From Gemmatimonadota bacterium (lineage in GTDB: Bacteria; Gemmatimonadota; Gemmatimonadetes; Gemmatimonadales; Gemmatimonadaceae): DNA of 64,000 nucleotides. A program made the translations under genes and the position numbers. Shown here one piece after another: positions 20,387 through 29,235 of the stretch. The stretch lies in assembly GCA_016194585.1 (NCBI GenBank), contig JACQBG010000043.1, forward strand, positions 1 to 64,000, written 5' to 3'. The first letter of the stretch is position 1. Each line of letters opens with the position of its first letter. The notes under the pieces are model-generated. The model was not told the DNA's origin, did not search any database, and was given only the letters and a program-made list of their open reading frames with translations.

Positions 20387-20396
20387 CGCGACGCGT

Positions 20397-20413
20397 CCCG
20401 CCCTCGTGGCGGG
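20397..20413. terminator. Short hairpin between convergent genes
   Basis: CCCGCC and GGCGGG pair around a 5-base loop, 11 bases after the M1 peptidase stop and 9 bases from the end of the convergent gene. Only 6 bp and no U-tract, so weak. Confidence 0.4.
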
Positions 20414-20422
20414 CGCCAGGGT

Positions 20423-20869
20423 TCAGCGGCCGCGCTTCTCGAGCTCGACCTTGAGACAGCGGTCCTGCACGACGTCGATCCCGGCGCGCGCGAGCCGCTC
20501 GGCGGCCTCATCGTTGCGGATGCCCAGCTGGAACCACACCGCCCCCGGACGGAGGGCGATGAGGTCGTCGACGTGCGCCGGCAGGTCGGCCGGCCGCCGG
20601 AAGACGTCGACGAGATCGACGGGGCCCTCGATCGCGCCGAGCGAACGAACGACCGGCTCTCCGAGGATCGTCTGCACGTCGGGATACCGGAGCGCCACGG
20701 GGACGATCCGCAGTCCCGCGCGCTGCGCGTAGTCGGGAACGAACCACGCCGGCTGCGCGGCGTGGTCATCGGGCTTGATGCCCAGCACGGCGACGCGGTG
20801 CACGCGCTCGAGCAGCGCGTCGATCCCCTCAGCTGTCTCGATCAGATGGCGCCGCCACTCTTCGGTCAT
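20423..20869 (-). CDS. CoA-binding domain protein (YccU-like)
   Basis: 148 residues, the length of single-domain CoA-binding (succinyl-CoA-ligase alpha N-domain-like) proteins. A Rossmann-type pattern is visible: VAVLGIKP near residue 28, VPVALRYP, PVDLVDVFRRP, AVWFQLGIRND and the closing QDRCLKVE. The family probably binds CoA or an acyl-CoA; its biological role is unsettled. The gene appears nearly leaderless: TAAATT (20876-20881, minus strand) ends six bases before the ATG. Confidence 0.82.
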   Translation of the reverse strand: MTEEWRRHLIETAEGIDALLERVHRVAVLGIKPDDHAAQPAWFVPDYAQRAGLRIVPVALRYPDVQTILGEPVVRSLGAIEGPVDLVDVFRRPADLPAHVDDLIALRPGAVWFQLGIRNDEAAERLARAGIDVVQDRCLKVELEKRGR

Positions 20870-20875
20870 GTCCGG

Positions 20876-20881
20876 AATTTA
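20876..20881 (-). promoter_or_regulatory. Putative -10 element, CoA-binding gene
   Basis: On the minus strand GGGTAAATT ends six bases before the ATG at 20869, implying a leaderless transcript. The same GGGTAAATT stands on the plus strand at 20976-20984, upstream of the divergent gene. Confidence 0.4.
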
Positions 20882-20975
20882 CCCGCCGGCACGCCCGACA
20901 CGGCCGGTCCCCATCCCGGACGGGGGTTACAGGGCCGAACTGCCGGGCGGCGGCGCGCCGCCTGGCGGTCCGAGT

Positions 20976-20984
20976 GGGTAAATT
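20976..20984 (+). promoter_or_regulatory. Putative -10 region, saccharopine-dehydrogenase-like gene
   Basis: GGGTAAATT here mirrors the copy on the other strand about 95 bases away. If TAAATT is the -10 element the leader would be about 55 bases. No clear -35 is seen. Confidence 0.35.
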
Positions 20985-21045
20985 GGACCGTGGCTCGCGC
21001 GTTCCGCGTCGGGCCCGACGCCCACCTTTCCGAACCGACCTCGCC

Positions 21046-22197
21046 ATGCGAATGCTCGTTCTTGGCGCGGGGCTCCAAGGCTCCGCCTGTGCTTTCGACC
21101 TGCTCCAGCAGCCGTCCGTCACCGAAGTCCGACTCGCCGACCGGCCCGGCACGCCGCTGCCGGAATTCCTCGCGCCACTGGCGGGAGACCCCCGTTTCAA
21201 GCGCATCGACATCGATGCCCGCGACGCCGCGGCGCTCCGCTCGGCGATGCGTGGCGCGACCGCCGCGATGTGCGCGCTCCCGTACTACTTCAATCTCGAG
21301 GCCTCGCGGGCGGCCATCGACGAGGGAGTGCACTTCAGCGACCTCGGCGGCAACACCGAGATCGTGAACCATCAGCGCACGCTCGACGCGCAGGCGAAGG
21401 CGAAGGGAGTGAGCGTGATCCCGGATTGCGGACTGGCGCCGGGGATGGTCAACATCCTCGCGCAGCTCGGCATCTCGCGGTGCGACAGCGTGAAGAGCGT
21501 GAAGATCTACGTGGGTGGCCTGCCGCAGAGCCCGGAGGGTCCGCTCAAGTACCAGATCGTGTATTCGCTCGAGGGGGTGCTCGACTACTACACGACGCTC
21601 TCCTGGGTGGTGCGCGACGGCAAACAGGTGCAGGTGAAGGCGCTCTCGGAGCGCGAGTCGGTCACCTTCGGCGCGCCGATCGGCGAGCTCGAAGCGTTCC
21701 ACACGGCGGGCGGCCTCTCCACGATGGCGCAGCGGTACGAAGGGAAGATCCCGACCATGGAGTACAAGACGCTCCGCTATCCGGGACACGCGCACATCAT
21801 GGAGGCGATCCGCGAGCTTGGGCTGCTCGAGCTCGAGCCCGTCGAGGTGAAGGGGCAGATGGTGTCGCCCCGCGACGTCGCCGTGGCGATGATGGGACCG
21901 CGGCTCAAGAAGCCGCGAGGGAAGGACCTCGTCGCGCTCCGCGTCGTCGTCGCCGGCACGAAGGCCGGCAAGCCGGTGACGCACGAGTGGGAACTCGTCG
22001 ACCGCTACGACGAATCGCGCGGCATCACGGCGATGGAACGCACGACGGGCTACTCCCTCGCCATCACCGGCCTGCTGCAGGCCGAAGGCGCCGCCGGGCC
22101 GGCGGGGGTCCACACGCCGGACGAGTGCATGCCGGGCGAGCGGTACATCGCCGAGCTCGCGAAGCGCGGGATCCACATCAAGGAGAGCGTGCGCTGA
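21046..22197 (+). CDS. Saccharopine dehydrogenase-like oxidoreductase
   Basis: 383 residues. The N terminus is a Rossmann fold starting MRMLVLGAGLQGSACAFDL, with GxGxxG at residues 7-12. The middle matches the saccharopine dehydrogenase superfamily (PDCGLAPGMVNILA, SLEGVLDYY). Members catalyse NAD(P)-linked oxidation at secondary amines, in lysine or carboxynorspermidine metabolism. The exact substrate cannot be read from sequence. The ATG at 21046 places the nucleotide-binding motif at the N terminus; the longer frame upstream has no family match. Confidence 0.8.
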   Translation: MRMLVLGAGLQGSACAFDLLQQPSVTEVRLADRPGTPLPEFLAPLAGDPRFKRIDIDARDAAALRSAMRGATAAMCALPYYFNLEASRAAIDEGVHFSDLGGNTEIVNHQRTLDAQAKAKGVSVIPDCGLAPGMVNILAQLGISRCDSVKSVKIYVGGLPQSPEGPLKYQIVYSLEGVLDYYTTLSWVVRDGKQVQVKALSERESVTFGAPIGELEAFHTAGGLSTMAQRYEGKIPTMEYKTLRYPGHAHIMEAIRELGLLELEPVEVKGQMVSPRDVAVAMMGPRLKKPRGKDLVALRVVVAGTKAGKPVTHEWELVDRYDESRGITAMERTTGYSLAITGLLQAEGAAGPAGVHTPDECMPGERYIAELAKRGIHIKESVR

Positions 22198-22251
22198 TCC
22201 GGCGCCGGGCGTGCGACGCCCGGCCTCATCGACGCGTTCCCCTCGGCATGC

Positions 22252-22290
22252 CGAACGCCGCGCCGCACGTTGTGTGCGGCGCGGCGTTCG
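22252..22290. terminator. Perfect 17-bp hairpin between convergent genes
   Basis: CGAACGCCGCGCCGCAC pairs with its exact complement around a GTTGT loop. It sits 55 bases after the saccharopine-type gene and 12 bases from the end of the convergent lipoprotein gene, so it can serve both. There is no U-tract. Confidence 0.7.
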
Positions 22291-22302
22291 CGATCAGGGC
22301 CG

Positions 22303-23058
22303 TCAGTCGCCTCGCGCGCCGAGCCGGACGTTGCCGGACGTCGAAGCGACGCTCGTCGCCGTGAACGTCACCGGCGCCAATCCCGCGACGTCGGCCGTCA
22401 CGTCGTACGTGGCGTCGGTGGCGGCCGCCTGCAGCACGTCCTGCGCCAGTCCGTTGGCGTCGGTCACCGCTGTCGGCGCGACCGGCGTGCCGTTGTCGGC
22501 GTTCCACGCGACGGTGACCCCGGCCACCGGATTTCCGTAGAGGTCGACCGCCTTCACGACGAACGGCGCGCTGAGGCTCCCATCGGCCATCACCTGCTGG
22601 TCGCCCTGCAACTTCACGAGCGCGGCGACCGATCCCGGGATGCCGTTGGCGCTGAACGACACCGACTGTCCATCCGGCGGCGTCGCCGTCACGCTGTTGG
22701 CGCCCACGACCGTGCCAAGCGTGAGCAGCGCTTCAGCATAACCCTGATCGTCCGTCGTGCTCGTGCTGGTGCTGAGCGAGCCGCCGCCCGTCGCGACCGT
22801 CCACGTGACGGCGACGCCCGCCACACCGGTGCCGTCGTCGAGCGTGACGCGCGCGATGAAGGGGCTCTGCAGCGGCAGCGCGACGAAGCCCGCCTGCGCG
22901 TCGCCGCCCAACTTCGCGAGCGTCTCGTGCGGCGTGCCAGGCGTCGCGACGGCCGTCACGAGCGTCGCGTCCTTGTGGCAGCCCGAGGCGAGGTTGAGCG
23001 CGACGGACAGCACGATGCCGGTGAGCGCGCGACGAACGGAGAAAAGGTGCGTGGCCAT
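22303..23058 (-). CDS. Big-domain lipoprotein
   Basis: 251 residues. The signal ends in lipobox LASGC, so it is a predicted lipoprotein. Two Ig-like Big1-type repeats follow, at about 50-145 and 150-245. Each contains the GxxVxGVxVxW strand motif and a TDxxGxA turn (TTDDQGYA, VTDANGLA). Such domains usually build stalks or adhesins; here nothing else is attached. The ATG at 23058 is preferred over one five codons upstream because it leaves a compact signal peptide. An 11-bp tandem repeat lies about 180 bases upstream. Confidence 0.75.
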   Translation of the reverse strand: MATHLFSVRRALTGIVLSVALNLASGCHKDATLVTAVATPGTPHETLAKLGGDAQAGFVALPLQSPFIARVTLDDGTGVAGVAVTWTVATGGGSLSTSTSTTDDQGYAEALLTLGTVVGANSVTATPPDGQSVSFSANGIPGSVAALVKLQGDQQVMADGSLSAPFVVKAVDLYGNPVAGVTVAWNADNGTPVAPTAVTDANGLAQDVLQAAATDATYDVTADVAGLAPVTFTATSVASTSGNVRLGARGD

Positions 23059-23239
23059 AGGAGAGTCCCCCACGGTGAAGCGGTGAAAAGGTGCGTGCGA
23101 TTTGGGAAGACGCCGCCGCGTCGCGGGCGTTCGTCTCTGCGCGTCCGCCCGGCGCGAGGCGCGAGGCGTGAGAGGCGTGTCGTACCCGGGAGACGTTCGA
23201 CGGGCGACGAACGTTAGGACGACGGTGCGCGCTTCGCGC

Positions 23240-23261
23240 TTCTTAGCGCGTTCTTAGCGCG
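23240..23261. repeat. Tandem 11-bp direct repeat, possible regulator site
   Basis: TTCTTAGCGCG occurs twice with no gap (23240-23250, 23251-23261). The 7+4 layout repeated every 11 bp, one helical turn, is the shape of OmpR/PhoB-family binding boxes. It lies between dacB and the Big-domain lipoprotein gene, upstream of the latter. Confidence 0.5.
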
Positions 23262-23279
23262 GTCCTCGCGCGCCGGGCG

Positions 23280-24839
23280 CTATCGCGAGAAGTTCGCCAG
23301 CGTCGCGCCCATCGCGTCCATCGCTTCCTTCGCGCGCCAGCGGTCGCGGCCGTTGTAGATGAACGAGAACGCGAGCTGCTCGCCGTTCTTCGCCGTCACG
23401 TAGCCACCGAGCGACGCCACGTCGTTGGTGGTGCCGGTCTTCGCGTGCAGGTTCCCCATCGCCGGCGTGTACTTCATGCGGCGCTTCAGCGTCTCGGTGC
23501 GTCCGGCGACGGGGAGTGACGCCTCGAACACCGGGCCCCAGCTCGTCCGCTTCGCGTACACCAGCAGGTGCACCATCGCGCGCGGCGTCACGCGATCGAG
23601 GGTCGAGAGGCCGCTCCCGTCGGCGGCGAACACATCCTCGGCCGGCACGTTCACCTTGTCGGTGAGGAAGCGGTGCAGGAGCACGTTGCCGCTCTCCGCG
23701 GAGCCGGCGGCGCCGCCACTGCGCGCGGCGTTCCGGAACAGCAGTTCGGCGAAGTGGTTGTTGCTCTCGCCGTTCATCTGCGTGACGATCTTGTCGAGCG
23801 TCGGCGAGGCCTGGGCGGCGATGCGCACGGCGCCCTGCGGCGCGACGCCGAGGCGCACGGGGCCGTCCACCGTGACGCCGGCGCCGGCGAGGGCGGCGCG
23901 CAGCGCGCCGGCGGCGAACAGTTCGGGCGCCTCGACGACGTACTGATAGTCGCGCGGAGCGCTCTGCGCGCCGATCCAGCCGACCACGGCGAAGCGGCCC
24001 GTCGAATCCTGCCGCACGCCGATGCGCCCGCCCCGGCTGCCGCTGACCACCTTCACCTCGTTGTTGAGCGGCACGCCGCTGATCGCCGGCTCGAAGCCGA
24101 TCGACGCGTGGCCGCCGTCGGGACGCACCACCATCGTGATCTTGTTCTCGTTGAACGAGAGCGCCGAGACGCGCGCCGCGTAGGCCGCGCCGAGGTAGCG
24201 CTTGCGCCACCCGTCGGGCACGTGGCGGTCGTCGAAGGCGGACGCGTCACCGACCACGCCGCCGCTCACGCGCTTCACGCCGCTCGCGGCGATCTGCCGG
24301 GCCAGCGCGACCATCGGCGGTTCCCCGCCGTTCTCCGCGCTCTTGCCGCCAAGGGTCGGGTCGCCGGCGCCGCGCAGCACGAGGTCGCCGCGCAGCACGC
24401 CGTCGGTGCCGAGCGCCCCGGCGCGCAACACCTCGGTCTCGAAGCGCCCCGAGGAGCCGAAACGGTCGAGCGCGAACGCCGAGGTGAACAACTTCATCGT
24501 CGAGGCGGGGAGGAGCGCCGCGTCGGGATTCCGGCCGAACAGCGTGTCGCCGTTGGTGAGCGACACCACCAGTACGCCCCAGTTCCCGCTCCGCATCGCC
24601 TTCCCGAGCATGTCGCCGAGGTCGTTGGCGAGATCCGTACGCGACCCGGGGGTGGCGTACCGGATGGCGCCGCCCGACGCCGGTGCGGCGCTCGCGCGGC
24701 GCGCGGCGGCACGCTTCTTCTTGGCGACCGGATGGCCGGCCGCCGTGGGCGCACGGAGCTCGGCGAACTGGGCGCGCGCGGCCTGTGCGTTGAGCGGCAA
24801 CATGGCGGCGACGAGGAGGGGAAGGAGCACGAGCCTCAT
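23280..24839 (-). CDS. dacB: D-alanyl-D-alanine carboxypeptidase/endopeptidase (PBP4, S13)
   Basis: 519 residues with a Sec signal peptide (1-23). This periplasmic enzyme removes terminal D-Ala from, or cleaves crosslinks in, peptidoglycan. All three penicillin-binding motifs are present: SxxK at Ser113-Lys116 (PASTMKL), SxN in GESNNHFAE, and KTG in HAKTGTTND near the C terminus. A basic, Ala-rich stretch (36-60) after the signal is unusual. Its ATG overlaps the stop of the acyltransferase gene (ATGA), so the two are translated together. Confidence 0.92.
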   Translation of the reverse strand: MRLVLLPLLVAAMLPLNAQAARAQFAELRAPTAAGHPVAKKKRAAARRASAAPASGGAIRYATPGSRTDLANDLGDMLGKAMRSGNWGVLVVSLTNGDTLFGRNPDAALLPASTMKLFTSAFALDRFGSSGRFETEVLRAGALGTDGVLRGDLVLRGAGDPTLGGKSAENGGEPPMVALARQIAASGVKRVSGGVVGDASAFDDRHVPDGWRKRYLGAAYAARVSALSFNENKITMVVRPDGGHASIGFEPAISGVPLNNEVKVVSGSRGGRIGVRQDSTGRFAVVGWIGAQSAPRDYQYVVEAPELFAAGALRAALAGAGVTVDGPVRLGVAPQGAVRIAAQASPTLDKIVTQMNGESNNHFAELLFRNAARSGGAAGSAESGNVLLHRFLTDKVNVPAEDVFAADGSGLSTLDRVTPRAMVHLLVYAKRTSWGPVFEASLPVAGRTETLKRRMKYTPAMGNLHAKTGTTNDVASLGGYVTAKNGEQLAFSFIYNGRDRWRAKEAMDAMGATLANFSR

Positions 24840-25981
24840 ACCTTGAAGATGATGTTCTTGCGCCAGAGCGCCCAGAGGATGGCGTACCAGAACAGGACGA
24901 ACGTGATCGCGAACGCCAGCGACGCGTCGCGCGGCTCGAGCCAGGAATGGAACAAGTTCTCATACACCACCGCCTGCACGGCGGTCGGCTTCCCCTGGAT
25001 ATCGACCTTCCAGAGCGTATAGATGAGCCGCGCCATCGCGCCCGAACCCACGAACGCGATGATCGGGTTCACCCCATATATGACGAACGGACGGGTCCAC
25101 CACGTCACACGCCGGACGTCGATGATCCAGCTGATCGTGGCGATGGCCACGCAGGCCATCCCCGCCGTGAAGACCACATAGGAGCTGGTCCAGAGGCTCT
25201 TGTTGATCGGGAACGACCAATGCCACATGAGCCCGGTCATCATCCCGAGTGCGCCGACTGCGAACAACCCGTTCAACCGTTCGTCGAGCGGGCGGTCGCT
25301 GCCGATCCACCGTCCGGCGAACACGCCGAGCATCGCCGTCCCGATCGCCGGGATGGTCGAGAGTGGTCCCTCGGGGTCCCAGGTCTTGCTTGAGATCCAG
25401 AGGTGCCCGCCGAGAAGGGTCCGGTCGAGCCACGCGGCCAAGGTGCGCGAAGGCGCGTCGAGGAGGTTCGCCCCGATGCCACCGTCCGCGCCGGGTACGG
25501 GGAGCAGTGTCATGGCGAACCAGTAACCGTACAGCAGGACTACGAGGACGATCACCTGCTGCTTGAGCGTGCCCCGCATCGTCAGCAGGGCGGCGCAGGC
25601 GTATGCCACGCCGATGCGCTGCAGGACCCCCGGGATGCGGATGTTCACCCAGCGGTCGAGCTGGTAGAAGGGGAAGGCCGCCAGCAGCAGGCCGAAGAGC
25701 ACGATCAGCGCGCCGCGCCGGAGGATCTGGTTGCGGATCGCGCGGTCGTCGGCGCCCTGCGCGCGGCGCGACGAGAGGGAGAGGTGCGTCGTGATCCCCG
25801 CGATGAAGAGGAAGAACGGGAAGATCACGTCGGTGGGGGTCCATCCGTTCCACGCCGCGTGCTCGAGGGGCGGATAGATCGCGCTCCAGGTCCCCGGGTT
25901 GTTCACGAGGAGCATCCCCGCGACCGTCATGCCGCGGAAGACGTCGAGCGCGACGAGGCGTTCGCGTCGCGCGACCGTCAC
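24836..25981 (-). CDS. NagX-like membrane acyltransferase (HGSNAT family)
   Basis: 381 residues with about ten hydrophobic segments. It begins [21 protein letters not shown], the signature of the heparan-alpha-glucosaminide N-acetyltransferase-like (DUF5009/NagX) family, which moves acetyl groups across membranes onto amino sugars. [10 protein letters not shown] and the late [12 protein letters not shown] segment agree. I chose the GTG at 25981 because it overlaps the kinase stop as GTGA; a GTG nine codons upstream would overlap the kinase by 31 bases. Being coupled to dacB, it may acetylate peptidoglycan or its fragments; that is inference. Confidence 0.8.
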   Translation of the reverse strand: MTVARRERLVALDVFRGMTVAGMLLVNNPGTWSAIYPPLEHAAWNGWTPTDVIFPFFLFIAGITTHLSLSSRRAQGADDRAIRNQILRRGALIVLFGLLLAAFPFYQLDRWVNIRIPGVLQRIGVAYACAALLTMRGTLKQQVIVLVVLLYGYWFAMTLLPVPGADGGIGANLLDAPSRTLAAWLDRTLLGGHLWISSKTWDPEGPLSTIPAIGTAMLGVFAGRWIGSDRPLDERLNGLFAVGALGMMTGLMWHWSFPINKSLWTSSYVVFTAGMACVAIATISWIIDVRRVTWWTRPFVIYGVNPIIAFVGSGAMARLIYTLWKVDIQGKPTAVQAVVYENLFHSWLEPRDASLAFAITFVLFWYAILWALWRKNIIFKV

Positions 25982-27990
25982 GGCGTGCGGGGGTCGGCGG
26001 TTGCGCACCAGCGCCTGAGCGCCTGGCGAAGAGTGTCTGGCGTGAACGGCTTCGCGAGGTGGTCGTTCATCCCGGCCTCGATGGAGTGCGCCCGGTCGCT
26101 GGGCATGGCGTTCGCGGTCAGCGCGATGATCGGCGTGGAGGCGTTCGGGCCAGCGCCGCCGCGGATGGCCGCGGTGGCCCCGAAGCCGTCCATGACGGGC
26201 ATCTGGAGGTCCATGAAGATGGCATCATACTGTCGCGAGCGGGCCTTGGCCACCGCTTCGCTGCCGTCCCGGGCGAGGTCGACGACGTGTCCCATCGACT
26301 TCAGCATGGCCGTCGCGACCGTGAGGTTCACCGGATTGTCGTCCACGACGAGCAGCCGGCGGACGCCGGCGGCATGGAGGACGTCGCTCTCCCCGGCGAG
26401 CCCTGGCGGGGCGCCGGGGAAGGGTGCCGTGCGCTGCGGCGCAGTGCGGACCTTGGGTCCGCTCGGATCCTCCGGCGCGGCCTCGTCGTCGATCACCGGC
26501 ATGCGCACGTCGAAGAAGAAGGTCGAGCCCTTCCCCGGGGTGCTGCGCACGCCGAGGGTGCCCCCCATCAGCTCGACAAGGCTCCGGCTGATGGCGAGGC
26601 CGAGGCCGGTACCGCCGTAGCGGCGCGTGGTGGAGGCGTCGGCCTGCACGAATTTCTGGAACAGCCGCCGCTGCGTCTCCTCGTCGATCCCGATGCCGGT
26701 GTCGCTCACCTCGACGTGGACCACAACCGCGCCGTCGGCGCGAGACGCGACCGACGCGGAGATCGTCACCGTGCCACGCTCCGTGAACTTCACGGCGTTG
26801 CCGGCGAGGTTCAGCAGCACCTGCCGCAGCCGTCCCCCGTCGCCGTGGAGCCAGAGGGGCACGTCGGGGGCGATGTCGGACTTGAGGGTGATCTTCTTGT
26901 CGGTGGCGCGGTCGCCGAGGATCGCCAGCACGTCGTCGACGGTCCGGCGGAGGCGGAAGGGCGCCGGTGCGAGCTCGAACTTGCCGGCCTCGATCTTCGA
27001 GAAGTCGAGGATGTCGTTGATGATGACGAGCAGCGCGTCGGCGGAGTGCTTCGCGAGGCCGAGGAGCCGGCGCTGTTCCGCGTCGAGCGGCGTGTCGAGC
27101 GCGAGCGTCAGCGTGCCGAGGATGCCGTTCATCGGCGTGCGGATCTCGTGGCTCATCGTTGCCAGGAACTCGCTCTTCATCTGGTTCGCCGCCTCGGCCT
27201 GGGCCTTGGCGAACTCGAGCTCGCGCAGCGCCTCCAGCAACTCCGCGGTGCGCTGCTCGACCCGTTCCTCGAGCGTGGCGTTGGAGCGCTCGAGGGCGTC
27301 GTGGGCATGCTGGAGGCTGTCGACCATCACGTTGAACGCCCGGGCGAGCTCGGCCAGCTCCTCGTCGGAGGTGACTTCGGCGCGTTCGTGGAAGTTGCCC
27401 CCCGCGATGCGGCCGGCGGTCGCCGCGAGCACGGCGAGCTGGCTGGTGAAGAAGTTGCCGATCGCGAACGCCGAGGTGATGCCCCCGAGGAGCATGACGA
27501 CGGCCACGAGCAGGGCGAGGCGGCGATGCGCCTCCACCTCGGCACGGACGTCGTCGAGACTCAGGCCGAGCTGCACGGTGCCGATGCGCGACTGGCGGTG
27601 GACGACGGGCACGCGCATCTCGATCCATCGCTCGTCGGCCTGCGCCCTGGGGACGTTCTCGGGGGCGTCGGTGAGGGCGGTGCCCACGACGCGGGCGCGG
27701 ACCCTGCCCGACGTGTCGCTGACGATGACGAACGCGAAATCCGGGTTGTTCCTGGCGCCCCGCAGCGCTTCGACGACGGCCGCGGAATCGCCCGCGGCGA
27801 GGCCGTCGGCGACGGCATAGGCGCTCATGTAGGCGACGCTGCGCACCTTCTCGCGCAGCGCGCGCACCGCCTGCAGCTCGGCGCGCCGGGGGCCGACGAA
27901 CAGCACCGCGGCCGCGCCGACGGCGGACAGCACCGCGATCGCCATCACGAGCTTGGCGCGCAGCCCCCATCGGATGGGGAACGGGATCAT
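25978..27990 (-). CDS. Membrane hybrid sensor histidine kinase with receiver domain
   Basis: 670 residues. TM1 is at 12-33, a periplasmic sensor at about 34-156, TM2 at 157-180, then HAMP (180-235) and a coiled coil. The kinase core starts near 270 with phospho-acceptor His281 (MSHEIRTP). The ATP-binding motifs are NAVKF, DTGIGI and [12 protein letters not shown]-terminal receiver domain (about 545-665) has its Asp in [12 protein letters not shown]. No separate response regulator is nearby. ATGA overlap with ctaG upstream and GTGA overlap with the acyltransferase downstream place it inside a tightly coupled unit. Confidence 0.9.
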   Translation of the reverse strand: MIPFPIRWGLRAKLVMAIAVLSAVGAAAVLFVGPRRAELQAVRALREKVRSVAYMSAYAVADGLAAGDSAAVVEALRGARNNPDFAFVIVSDTSGRVRARVVGTALTDAPENVPRAQADERWIEMRVPVVHRQSRIGTVQLGLSLDDVRAEVEAHRRLALLVAVVMLLGGITSAFAIGNFFTSQLAVLAATAGRIAGGNFHERAEVTSDEELAELARAFNVMVDSLQHAHDALERSNATLEERVEQRTAELLEALRELEFAKAQAEAANQMKSEFLATMSHEIRTPMNGILGTLTLALDTPLDAEQRRLLGLAKHSADALLVIINDILDFSKIEAGKFELAPAPFRLRRTVDDVLAILGDRATDKKITLKSDIAPDVPLWLHGDGGRLRQVLLNLAGNAVKFTERGTVTISASVASRADGAVVVHVEVSDTGIGIDEETQRRLFQKFVQADASTTRRYGGTGLGLAISRSLVELMGGTLGVRSTPGKGSTFFFDVRMPVIDDEAAPEDPSGPKVRTAPQRTAPFPGAPPGLAGESDVLHAAGVRRLLVVDDNPVNLTVATAMLKSMGHVVDLARDGSEAVAKARSRQYDAIFMDLQMPVMDGFGATAAIRGGAGPNASTPIIALTANAMPSDRAHSIEAGMNDHLAKPFTPDTLRQALRRWCATADPRTP

Positions 27991-28835
27991 CGGCCCGCGC
28001 CGTCGTCGGCGGCGCCCGACGCCGACCACTTGAAGAAGACGACCGACGCGACGAGCAGGAAGAACAGCCCGCCCGGCACCCACATGATGAGCCCGCCGAG
28101 TTGCTGGTCGTTGAGCGGCGTGAGCCCCCAGACGCGCGGGGCGGCGCTGTAGGCCGGGTAGAGCACGTGGTCGGCCATCGTCACGTACACGGCGACGATC
28201 GACATCGGGATGGTCATCAGGAAGCAGTACAGCATCTGTCCCGGGTACGGGAGTCCCGGCAACTCGGGGAGCGAGCTCATCAGCGGCCAGAACATGATCG
28301 TCGCCGTGACGAGGAACATCACGTGCTGGGCGATGTGGATCGGGTGGTACGCCATCGCCAGGTTGTAGAGCGGCGGCAGATGCCAGGCGGCGACGGTGAC
28401 GTTGAAGATGAGGAAGGCCGCGCGGGCGCCGCTCACCCGCGTCGCGGCGGCCCGCACCCCGGGGAGGGCGAGCGCCGGGCGCAACATCCATCCCGGCGCG
28501 CCGAACAGCAGCATCGGCGGCACGGCCAGCGAGAGGATGAGGTGCTGCACCATGTGCGCGCTGAACAGGTAGTAGTCGCTCAAGTCGTGCAGCGGGCCGT
28601 TGAGCGTGACGAACATCACGAGGAGCGCGCCGGTGAACGACGCCCGCCGGGCCGGCGACGGCCCCGCGCGCTCCTCGGCCGACGCCCCGGTGGCGATATG
28701 CACCCGCACGCGCCACTCGTAGAGGGCCTGCAGGGCGGCGAGCCCGATCACGGTGCTCCAGTGCACGCTGAAGTACCCCCACCCCAGGCGGGCGGCGGGG
28801 TGGAGCAGGGCGTAGGCGGGGAGGAGGCCGGACAT
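27987..28835 (-). CDS. ctaG: Cytochrome c oxidase assembly factor CtaG (caa3 type)
   Basis: 282 residues with about seven membrane spans. The family (PF09678-type, Bacillus CtaG) is needed to mature caa3 oxidase, probably in copper insertion. Characteristic pieces are [29 protein letters not shown] and HIAQHVMFL, whose His residues may bind metal. It follows the oxidase operon but is separated from it by a terminator hairpin and has its own leaderless-type promoter. Its stop overlaps the start of the hybrid kinase (ATGA). Confidence 0.88.
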   Translation of the reverse strand: MSGLLPAYALLHPAARLGWGYFSVHWSTVIGLAALQALYEWRVRVHIATGASAEERAGPSPARRASFTGALLVMFVTLNGPLHDLSDYYLFSAHMVQHLILSLAVPPMLLFGAPGWMLRPALALPGVRAAATRVSGARAAFLIFNVTVAAWHLPPLYNLAMAYHPIHIAQHVMFLVTATIMFWPLMSSLPELPGLPYPGQMLYCFLMTIPMSIVAVYVTMADHVLYPAYSAAPRVWGLTPLNDQQLGGLIMWVPGGLFFLLVASVVFFKWSASGAADDGAGR

Positions 28836-28842
28836 CAGTTGG

Positions 28843-28848
28843 AATCTA
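28843..28848 (-). promoter_or_regulatory. Putative -10 element of a leaderless ctaG mRNA
   Basis: On the minus strand TAGATT ends exactly 7 bases before the ctaG ATG. The preceding terminator hairpin ends five bases upstream, so any -35 element would lie inside the hairpin. The arrangement repeats that before the aminotransferase gene at 4960. Confidence 0.5.
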
Positions 28849-28853
28849 AGCGA

Positions 28854-28887
28854 AAACGGGCGCCGTCTCGTGAGACGGCGCCCGTTT
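28854..28887 (-). terminator. Terminator of the cytochrome oxidase operon
   Basis: AAACGGGCGCCGTCTC and its exact complement form a stem of up to 16 bp. Read on the minus strand it ends in GTTTTCG. It follows the ctaF stop by 24 bases and separates ctaCDEF from ctaG. Confidence 0.8.
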
Positions 28888-28911
28888 CGGACCGCTGGGA
28901 TCGGCTGGCCG

Positions 28912-29223
28912 TCAGGCCTTGAGCTTCGAGAAGAGGAACAGCAGCGCCGTGATGGTGCACATGGCGATGATGAGCGGGCCCGTGAAGAGGGCCTTGAACA
29001 GCTTGTGGTCGTACTTGAGGTGCATGTAGAAGAGCACCACGATCGCGAACTTCACGGCCGAGAGGATGAGCAGCAGCGGCACGAAGAACGGCGAATCCTT
29101 GAACGGCGTGTAGTAGATCCACACCTCGAACGCCGTGATGACGGTGAGGACGATCGCCACCCACTTGTACTGCGTCCACGTGGGGTGCTCGTGCGCGTGA
29201 TCGGCGTGCTGATGGTCGGTCAT
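28912..29223 (-). CDS. ctaF: Cytochrome c oxidase subunit IV
   Basis: 103 residues with three membrane spans (about 21-39, 46-68, 77-98), the normal size for the small prokaryotic subunit IV. The His-rich N terminus and the segment ILSAVKFAIVVLFYMHLKYDHK are typical. It stabilises the oxidase core and has no redox centre. It is the last gene of the ctaCDEF operon, 12 bases after ctaE. Confidence 0.88.
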   Translation of the reverse strand: MTDHQHADHAHEHPTWTQYKWVAIVLTVITAFEVWIYYTPFKDSPFFVPLLLILSAVKFAIVVLFYMHLKYDHKLFKALFTGPLIIAMCTITALLFLFSKLKA

Positions 29224-29235
29224 GTGGGCGCGCCC

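Noticed and set aside
23095-23239. Possible small RNA or riboswitch upstream of the Big-domain lipoprotein gene
   Set aside because: I could not fold a convincing conserved structure by eye, and no known riboswitch consensus is present.
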